From contig JAJRQP010000236.1 in the NCBI GenBank assembly GCA_024280195.1, forward strand, positions 1 to 6,455: a stretch of DNA of 6,455 nt, read 5' to 3'. The notes beneath the pieces are model-generated. The model was not told the origin of the DNA. It saw only the letters and a list, made by a program, of their open reading frames with translations, and ran no database searches. Each line of letters opens with the position of its first letter. Position 1 is the stretch's first letter. Below, in pieces: positions 1 through 4,924 of this stretch. Both the position numbers and the translations under genes were made by a program. Origin of the DNA: Bacteroidota bacterium (GTDB lineage Bacteria; Bacteroidota; Bacteroidia; Flavobacteriales_D; Crocinitomicaceae).

Positions 1-301
1 AAAATTGGCTGGCCTTATCATAATCTCCAGTTCCGAGTTCGTAAAATAAACCTTTCGACTCCAAAGCAATTGCTTCGCCAAGTGGGTATTTATTCTCTTG
101 AGAAAAAACCTGTGATTTTTCTGCATAAATTAGTGCACTATCGTTTCCTTCTAGAGTATATTCCCAAGCAAGATCGGCGTATGCTTGAACTTTATCTTCA
201 ACATCCTTTGTCGATAAAATTGTTTGCATCAACCTTTCTTTCTCTGACTCTTGAGAGAGGAGGAAAGTTGGAAGAAGTAATATAAGAAATAGGTTTCTCA
301 A
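1..301 (-). CDS. Exported tetratricopeptide-repeat protein, N-terminal 100 codons (runs off the left edge)
   Basis: On the minus strand an open frame runs from 301 to the window edge. The first residues, MRNLFLILLLPTFLLSQES, look like a Sec signal peptide cut near residue 17. Residues about 37-100 read as TPR helices: AYADLAWEYTLEGNDSALIY, then a second unit containing GEAIALESKGLFYELG and GDYDKASQF. No ATG precedes the hydrophobic segment; an in-frame TAA lies a few codons upstream, so TTG at 299-301 is the only start that keeps the signal peptide. A start at the internal ATG (residue 25, about 227-229) would lose it. In Bacteroidota, exported TPR arrays like this often precede a membrane helix and a histidine kinase, LuxR-type or cyclase output domain, but that part lies outside the window, so the output is unknown. 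A terminator at 344-389 separates it from the upstream gene. Confidence 0.75.
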   Translation of the reverse strand, partial: MRNLFLILLLPTFLLSQESEKERLMQTILSTKDVEDKVQAYADLAWEYTLEGNDSALIYAEKSQVFSQENKYPLGEAIALESKGLFYELGTGDYDKASQF

Positions 302-335
302 TAGTTTTGATTTTTCTTAGAGATATTTCTCTTAT

Positions 336-343
336 TAAAAGTA
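336..343 (-). promoter_or_regulatory. Possible -7 promoter element for the TPR gene
   Basis: The minus strand reads TACTTTTA, one base off the Bacteroidota -7 consensus TAnnTTTG, and lies about 35 nt upstream of the TTG start. I find no TTG -33 element at the usual 17-23 nt spacing. A small AGAGA/TCTCT hairpin (319-332) would lie in the leader. The site sits just past the terminator of the upstream gene, where a new promoter would be expected, but the match alone is weak. Confidence 0.25.
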
Positions 344-389
344 ATAAAAAACGGCAACTCTCTATAAAATATCATATCGAATTACCGTT
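344..389 (-). terminator. Rho-independent terminator of the SUMF1-like/mini-T9SS gene pair
   Basis: On the minus strand AACGGTAATTC (389-379) pairs with GAGTTGCCGTT (360-350) as an 11-bp stem containing two G-T wobbles and an 18-nt loop. The stem runs straight into a T-rich tract (349-344). It begins 15 nt after the TAA at 405-407, the expected place for the transcript end of the gene at 405-1091. Confidence 0.65.
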
Positions 390-404
390 CCGTACTACTA
401 CACA

Positions 405-1091
405 TTATTCTTTAATTAGTTTTATAACCTTCGTCAAATTATCAGTATTAATTTCTACAAAGTAAATACCTGCTTTCTCTTGTAAGAGAAAAGTATAGGA
501 GGAAGAATCTTTAACCTCATCAATATGAACCAATTGACCTTGAATATTTCTCACTTTAACCAATGCTGACTTAAAATCTCCGAAGTTTATTGACACAAGA
601 CCTTTACTTGGATTAGGATGGATGGTGAAATCCAATATCGATATAAAATTAACCGTTCTTAATTCACTGTATTGAAAATGTCCATCATAATCAGTTTGTT
701 TTAATCGATAATAATTCACGCCTTGATTTGGAAATCTATCTAAGCCAGAATAACTTACTAGTTCTGTTGAATTTCCGACTCCATTAACTTGCTCAACAAA
801 CCTCCAATCAACACCATCAATGGAGCTTTCAATTGTAAAGAAATCATTCTCAACTTCAGATACTGTTTGCCAATAAATTGCAACCATATCATTCTTTATT
901 TCAACTTTAAAATTGATTAATTCAACAGGCAATGGAACTCCAATACCAGATGTCCACCAAGGATATAAATGATCATTTACATCACCAACACAGTCAACCA
1001 TATATCCTGAGCCACCCCCTCCGTTATAGATGCTTTGCCCATAATTAATGATGGGTAACAATAGTATCAATATTAACTTTATCATTTTCAT
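405..1091 (-). CDS. Small T9SS-exported protein: signal peptide, short glycine-rich segment, fn3-like domain, type A sorting domain
   Basis: This 228-aa protein begins with a signal peptide (residues 1-19, ending INYGQ). A short unique stretch (20-52) contains IYNGGGGSGY, a Trp-Trp pair at 45-46 and Cys34. Residues 53-149 form the beta-rich domain that typically precedes T9SS sorting domains, with landmarks LPVELINF, TVSEVENDFF, GVGNS and YYRLKQTDYDG. Residues about 155-228 are a T9SS type A C-terminal domain: HPNPSKG (158-164), VRNIQGQLV (180-188), AGIYFVEI (207-214) and a lysine-rich end, KVIKLIKE. The family is known to cross the outer membrane through the Por/Gld machinery with removal of this domain. 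Only about 33 mature residues are not delivery module, so it may be an adaptor or surface partner of the protein encoded just upstream; that is inference. The start lies 3 nt after the upstream stop, implying one transcript and probably coupled translation. MKM at the N-terminus allows a start two codons later without effect. Confidence 0.9.
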   Translation of the reverse strand: MKMIKLILILLLPIINYGQSIYNGGGGSGYMVDCVGDVNDHLYPWWTSGIGVPLPVELINFKVEIKNDMVAIYWQTVSEVENDFFTIESSIDGVDWRFVEQVNGVGNSTELVSYSGLDRFPNQGVNYYRLKQTDYDGHFQYSELRTVNFISILDFTIHPNPSKGLVSINFGDFKSALVKVRNIQGQLVHIDEVKDSSSYTFLLQEKAGIYFVEINTDNLTKVIKLIKE

Positions 1092-1094
1092 AAC

Positions 1095-2594
1095 TTATGG
1101 ACTTTGCCTTACACCTCTACCTCCCATAAATGAAATGTTTCCACCATAAGCAGCCTCATTAATTGCACCTCCTTCTCTTTCAGAAACTTTCATGAGAACT
1201 GGAGAATGAACAAACGAACCTCCAAGATTTGCAATTGGGCCACTAAATGAAGGCCACCCAACAGCATTAGAATTACCGGCAGCATCTAAAACACCATCCC
1301 CTAACTGCCCCGAAAAAGATCTTGTAGCTGGAGCCCCAACACTAATGCATTGCTCCAAAAGGTTCCCTCCAAGTTCCATAATTCCATAGTAGGAACTGCC
1401 TGAAGTAACTCTGCCTAAATTTAATATATTAGACGCGAAAATCCCACTTCTAACTGGTCCAGTAGTATTTGACAACGCATTTACAAAGTTTGCATTCCCA
1501 CTACTAATGTCATAATTAACACTTATCTCTTCATTCGGAAGGTCTAGATTTACAACAGTATATGGAGAAGTAGCAAGACTTGCATTACCCCAAGGGTACT
1601 CATCAGGAACAGGAAGAACGCCTCCCCTACACGCCTTTACAAACTCCAATTCAGACATTGGTCTCAATGCTGCCCAATCCAAATAAGCATAAAGTCCTCT
1701 ACTACTTAGATAATTGCAGGCTAAATCTGGAGAACTTGATTGATAAATACCACTTCCAACAGCAGTGATATTATACCTATTAGCTAATGCTCCAGTATAA
1801 ATATAAATTGGAAGTTGAGAATTCGTTTTACTTATGAAATCAGCATATTGTCCTTGCGATATTTCATATTTCATGCAGTAAAAAGCATCATATCCTTTTG
1901 GAAACACCCCTGGAATTGGCCCAGACTGGTCTCCTGCAAAACCTGTTGTATTGTAATACAAATTCCCCGCTACTGTTCCAACTGTGATCGCTGACTCACT
2001 CGTAACTTGATAAAGAGCATTTATACTAGGATATTGATAAAACGAAACGACTTCTGTTCCACCACTACCTAAATAATAACTTCCACTAGGAACATACACC
2101 ATCTCTATTGCTTCGACGCAAACATCCACCAAATTAGTATCTAATAAACCATCTATTCCATAATTCCACCTTAACTGCACATCAGTATATGTTACAGTCC
2201 CCTGAACCATGTCTGCGTCCCTATAAATAAAGACACCATAAGAAGTCCCAGCTCCATTATCGTTGGCGCTCTCAATTATCGAATTGGCAGGAACAGTGTG
2301 TCCATCCCCTGATCCAGAACCATCAACCCAGTTTAAAGAAGCATGTTGCCAAACTAAAGAAGTACCCATCGCAGAAACATCATGAGAACGAAACTTCACA
2401 AAGACCCAAGCTGCATCCCAATTAGAAGGACCAGAACTTACACGCCAAGAGTTCTCCCAAGACAAGTCAAATTCAATCATCGTGAAATTTTGCGTGGTGT
2501 TTTGAGTAGTTAATCGAATATTACTAACCGTAATATTATTGGCAACAGAAATGTTCCCAATAAGAATAGTGAATAAGATGAATAGTAACCTCAT
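1095..2594 (-). CDS. Exported SUMF1/FGE-like protein without catalytic cysteines
   Basis: This 499-aa protein has a signal peptide (residues 1-18, cut after SVA). Residues 20-165 form a beta-rich N-terminal domain with WENSWRVSSGPSNWDAAWVF (46-65) and LRWNYGIDG (141-149). I recall this arrangement from other Bacteroidota proteins annotated as SUMF1/EgtB/PvdO-type. The SUMF1-like (C-type-lectin-like) domain covers about 162-499: IEMVYVPSGSYYLGS (163-177), FYCMKYEISQGQYADFI (238-254), ALRPMSELEFVKACRG (309-324), YPWGN (333-337), GIMELGGNLLEQC (404-416), NLGGSF (456-461) and the closing GGRGVRQ. True formylglycine-generating enzymes use a cysteine pair in the segment between GGSW and GFR; residues 461-493 here contain none (the cysteines are 159, 240, 293, 322 and 416), so sulfatase maturation is unlikely and a binding or structural role is more plausible. 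It has no T9SS sorting domain. Its TAA is 3 nt from the next gene, in the same reading frame. It has its own promoter at about 2619. Confidence 0.88.
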   Translation of the reverse strand: MRLLFILFTILIGNISVANNITVSNIRLTTQNTTQNFTMIEFDLSWENSWRVSSGPSNWDAAWVFVKFRSHDVSAMGTSLVWQHASLNWVDGSGSGDGHTVPANSIIESANDNGAGTSYGVFIYRDADMVQGTVTYTDVQLRWNYGIDGLLDTNLVDVCVEAIEMVYVPSGSYYLGSGGTEVVSFYQYPSINALYQVTSESAITVGTVAGNLYYNTTGFAGDQSGPIPGVFPKGYDAFYCMKYEISQGQYADFISKTNSQLPIYIYTGALANRYNITAVGSGIYQSSSPDLACNYLSSRGLYAYLDWAALRPMSELEFVKACRGGVLPVPDEYPWGNASLATSPYTVVNLDLPNEEISVNYDISSGNANFVNALSNTTGPVRSGIFASNILNLGRVTSGSSYYGIMELGGNLLEQCISVGAPATRSFSGQLGDGVLDAAGNSNAVGWPSFSGPIANLGGSFVHSPVLMKVSEREGGAINEAAYGGNISFMGGRGVRQSP

Positions 2595-2618
2595 TGTGAT
2601 TCAGTTATGTTTCTCATT

Positions 2619-2626
2619 CAAAAGTA
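2619..2626 (-). promoter_or_regulatory. Bacteroidota -7 promoter element for the SUMF1-like gene
   Basis: The minus strand reads TACTTTTG, an exact match to TAnnTTTG, the housekeeping -7 element of Bacteroidota. Transcription would start near 2612, giving a leader of about 18 nt before the ATG at 2594. About 20 nt upstream there is only GGTTC rather than a proper TTG -33 element, so an activator may be needed. A perfect palindrome at 2648-2665 lies over or just upstream of that position. Confidence 0.55.
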
Positions 2627-2647
2627 CAACGAAAGTTATAAGAACCC

Positions 2648-2665
2648 CTCTATGAATTCATAGAG
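2648..2665. promoter_or_regulatory. 18-bp perfect palindrome, candidate operator upstream of the SUMF1-like gene
   Basis: CTCTATGAATTCATAGAG is a perfect 18-bp palindrome with no spacer, centred about 44 bp upstream of the predicted transcription start and next to a promoter with a poor -33 element. That is a usual place for a dimeric activator or a repressor to bind. It has no T-tract, so it is not a terminator. No second copy is evident in the window, and no regulator gene is visible to pair with it. Confidence 0.4.
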
Positions 2666-2670
2666 AAAAC

Positions 2671-2701
2671 AAAAAAAGATGCTCAATTGAACATCTTTTT
2701 T
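2671..2701 (-). terminator. Terminator of the beta-propeller gene (symmetrical, could work both ways)
   Basis: AAAAAAGATG (2672-2681) and CATCTTTTTT (2692-2701) are inverted arms, and the spacer between them contains the palindrome TCAATTGA, so the hairpin extends inward past one mismatch. Each strand ends in a T run; on the minus strand it is seven T at 2677-2671. It lies 25 nt downstream of the stop codon at 2727-2729 and separates that gene from the promoter of the next one. Confidence 0.75.
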
Positions 2702-2719
2702 ATACTTGGAGAGGCAACT

Positions 2720-2747
2720 AAACTAGTTATTGATTGATAACTAGTTT
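2720..2747 (-). repeat. Perfect 11-bp inverted repeat across the stop codon of the beta-propeller gene
   Basis: On the minus strand AAACTAGTTAT (2747-2737) and ATAACTAGTTT (2730-2720) are perfect inverted arms with a 6-nt loop, CAATCA. The left arm encodes the penultimate residues (KLVI), the loop codes for NQ, and TAA is inside the right arm. No T-tract follows, so it is not a terminator by itself, but it lies just before the terminator at 2671-2701 and could protect the mRNA 3' end. Confidence 0.6.
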
Positions 2748-4781
2748 CTTGCTGATAATTTTTTCTTCTGTCTGAATTCTCACAAAATACACTCCATTTG
2801 CTATATCCTCAACGTCTACAACATCAGTTGTGATTTCTCTTACCAATTTACCGTTCATAGAAACAATAGATACGTGAGACCCATCCGGTGTACTATATAC
2901 TGAGAAAGATCCTGAAGTTGGATTTGGAAAAATAATTACATCATCCCCTCCATTAAATTTAACCACTCGAATTTGGCTGTATTCAAACTCTCCATTAAAG
3001 TCAAACTGCTTTAGTCGATAGTAAGAAACACCATCATAAGGAGAATAGTCAATCATTGAATAATTTTCTGTCTGTTGCGAATTTCCAACACCATCGATCG
3101 TGCCTACGTATTCAAAGTTAACGACATCAACAGACCTTTCTACTTCAAAATAATCGTTATTAATCTCTGAAACAGTTGTCCAGTCAAGTAAGACTGTTCT
3201 TTTGTAAGGAGAAGCGTCAAAGTTTAATAATTCCACAGGAAGAGGATTGGGGCAATTCCCGTATTGTACAAAAAAACCATTCTCCTTTGTACCTGTTGAT
3301 GTAAAACTACCACCAGCATTATTTGGATCAAAATCTTCTGTTATAGAACGTGCCATATATCCATAACCATACACAGCACAATTCGCAGCATTATCATCAA
3401 ACTTAACTGCTTGAGTGTAGTTCAAGTTTGCAGTAATACTAGCATTTCCAATCACATTACACCAACTATAAACAAAAGCCGTATCATAAACACCGATAAA
3501 CGCATACCTACTTCCATTTGCACCTTTAACTTGGGCACCTCCAGTTCCTTCAGGATTGTAATCTGCTGCGCCATACATCGCTCCGCCAATTACTAATTCC
3601 CCAGAAGTATTGACATCAATACCATAACCGCTTTCCCCAAATGAAGAACTGCCCATCTTATAAGACCAAACTCTAGTTCCCGCGGAGCTATACTTTGCAA
3701 AGAATGCATCGTGAGAACCTACAGCAGTCATATTAAAAGTACCAGCAGTTGGATCGTAATCTGCAGTACCTTGTAATGTTCCCGAAACATATAATGCACC
3801 TGCACCATCTACATCAATTGAACGCACCCAATTAGGACTTGTACTCGCCGCAATGTTCTTTACCCACTGAAGCGTTCCCAAAAGATTATACTTCGCAATA
3901 AAACCATCATCCGTTGCATCAACGTTTAAGGTTGTACCTGAAAAATTAGGATCAGACCCCGACGAATTCTCACCTATACCTCCTGCCATATAGACGAAAG
4001 AATTTGCTCTATCAACAACCAATGCTCCTCCTGAATTATCAGAGCTATTCAATACATTTACTCGCCATTGAAAATTACAATCCGCATCGTATTTAACCAA
4101 ATATAGATGAACTTTACTTGCAATTCCATTTGCGCTTGCTGCTGTTCCAGATTTAATATCAAAATCTACAGGTGTAGAACCATTAGCAACCTTACCTGTC
4201 ACATAAATATTACCTGAGGCATCTACATCTATTCCAGAAGGCAGGTCCGAACCTGCTGTTCCTGCGCCAACATAAGTCCAAACTAAACTCCCATTACTTG
4301 AATTATATTTAGAAACAAAAAAATCAGTATTCGAAGATTGGCTCGTGTAAAAAAGCGTCCCTGCGCCTGGATCAAAGTCCATTCCTGAACCAGTTGCATG
4401 TTTAAAACTTCCAACAACATATAAAAAACCAGCATTCTCAACCATTGCTAAAGGGCTATACCCTGAAGTGCTGTTTGGAGTTCCAAAATATGTCAACCAT
4501 TGTTGCGCTCCAGAATTATTATATTTCGCAAGGAAACCATTTTGCTCATCAGAGGTTGCAGGAATTAATGTTCCAAATTTCACTCCTTGTGTGCTTCCGT
4601 TAGATGCAACTTGCTCATCGTATGAACCTCCAATAAAAATATTTCCTGTAGAAGACAAAGTCATTGAATGAACATCGATATCATCATCAACATTATTGAT
4701 TTGTTCTAACCAATTTAAACCCTGTCCATTCACCATTAAAGGACAAATTAATATTATCAAAAAGTAAAATAGTTTAATCAT
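2727..4781 (-). CDS. T9SS-exported seven-repeat beta-propeller protein with type A sorting domain
   Basis: This 684-aa protein has a signal peptide (residues 1-20, ending PLMVNGQ). Residues 21-510 hold seven repeats of an SBBP-like propeller. Each has a strand pair like SGIDVDASGNIYVTG (starting near 38, 111, 182, 252, 320, 386 and 457), then in most units an acidic turn such as DFDPGAGT (135), DYDPTAGT (341) or DFDPNNAG (483), then GFLAKYNNSGAQQW-type strands (82, 154, 226, 293, 359, 427 and 502). Seven units fit one seven-bladed propeller. Residues 513-609 are the fn3-like linker (LPVELLNF, YYRLKQFDFNG). Residues about 615-684 are the T9SS type A domain: FPNPTSG (618-624), SMNGKLV (641-647), NGVYFVRI (662-669), KKLVINQ. 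It should be secreted or attached to the cell surface. Such propellers usually bind ligands or proteins, and I see no catalytic motif. Its terminator makes it monocistronic. Confidence 0.92.
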   Translation of the reverse strand: MIKLFYFLIILICPLMVNGQGLNWLEQINNVDDDIDVHSMTLSSTGNIFIGGSYDEQVASNGSTQGVKFGTLIPATSDEQNGFLAKYNNSGAQQWLTYFGTPNSTSGYSPLAMVENAGFLYVVGSFKHATGSGMDFDPGAGTLFYTSQSSNTDFFVSKYNSSNGSLVWTYVGAGTAGSDLPSGIDVDASGNIYVTGKVANGSTPVDFDIKSGTAASANGIASKVHLYLVKYDADCNFQWRVNVLNSSDNSGGALVVDRANSFVYMAGGIGENSSGSDPNFSGTTLNVDATDDGFIAKYNLLGTLQWVKNIAASTSPNWVRSIDVDGAGALYVSGTLQGTADYDPTAGTFNMTAVGSHDAFFAKYSSAGTRVWSYKMGSSSFGESGYGIDVNTSGELVIGGAMYGAADYNPEGTGGAQVKGANGSRYAFIGVYDTAFVYSWCNVIGNASITANLNYTQAVKFDDNAANCAVYGYGYMARSITEDFDPNNAGGSFTSTGTKENGFFVQYGNCPNPLPVELLNFDASPYKRTVLLDWTTVSEINNDYFEVERSVDVVNFEYVGTIDGVGNSQQTENYSMIDYSPYDGVSYYRLKQFDFNGEFEYSQIRVVKFNGGDDVIIFPNPTSGSFSVYSTPDGSHVSIVSMNGKLVREITTDVVDVEDIANGVYFVRIQTEEKIISKKLVINQ

Positions 4782-4805
4782 AGCTCTTGTAAAAATAAAC
4801 TATCA

Positions 4806-4834
4806 CAAACGAAAGAAACAACATCTAAAGACAA
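4806..4834 (-). promoter_or_regulatory. Weak promoter candidate for the beta-propeller gene
   Basis: The minus strand has TTG (4834-4832), 18 nt of spacer, then TTCGTTTG (4813-4806), one base off TAnnTTTG. Spacing fits the Flavobacterium pattern, and the leader to the ATG at 4781 would be about 18 nt. In this AT-rich spacer such a match can arise by chance, so it is offered only as the best candidate I found. Confidence 0.22.
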
Positions 4835-4846
4835 CATGTAAAATAT

Positions 4847-4866
4847 TATTTGTCTTCTAACAAATA
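4847..4866. repeat. Short hairpin in the divergent intergenic region
   Basis: TATTTGT (4847-4853) and ACAAATA (4860-4866) are perfect 7-bp inverted arms around CTTCTA. It lies in the 143-bp spacer between the divergent genes starting at 4781 and 4925. It could be an operator for either gene or chance in very AT-rich DNA. The rest of the spacer, toward 4925, is repeated ATTAATT-type sequence with a near-consensus TATATTTA at about 4886 but no matching -33 element. Confidence 0.25.
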
Positions 4867-4924
4867 GAATTAAGTAATTAATCCTTATATTTAAAGAATT
4901 AATTAACAGTAAAGTTTTTTTCCA

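Noticed and set aside
70..285. A 71-codon plus-strand open frame
   Set aside because: It lies antisense to the TPR gene, whose signal peptide and TPR motifs are much more convincing; its product has no recognisable features.
1080..1110. Frameshift or nonsense pseudogene joining the SUMF1-like and T9SS genes
   Set aside because: The downstream gene begins with a complete signal peptide right at its ATG, and the upstream one ends in the normal closing motif of its domain, so two intact genes fit better than one broken gene.
1580..1768. A 62-codon plus-strand open frame
   Set aside because: It is antisense to the conserved SUMF1-like domain and is a by-product of that coding sequence.
1095..2594. 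Variable protein of a diversity-generating retroelement (C-type-lectin-like fold)
   Set aside because: No template repeat, reverse transcriptase or adenine-biased variable region is visible in the window, and the C-terminus reads as an ordinary SUMF1-like ending.
3411..3596. A 61-codon plus-strand open frame inside the propeller gene
   Set aside because: Antisense shadow of propeller repeats; no start signal or recognisable protein features.
4468..4671. A 67-codon plus-strand open frame inside the propeller gene
   Set aside because: Antisense shadow of the first propeller repeats; no independent support.
3246..4718. DNA tandem repeats in the propeller gene
   Set aside because: Repetition is clear at protein level, but the units have diverged too far at DNA level to be a tandem-repeat locus.
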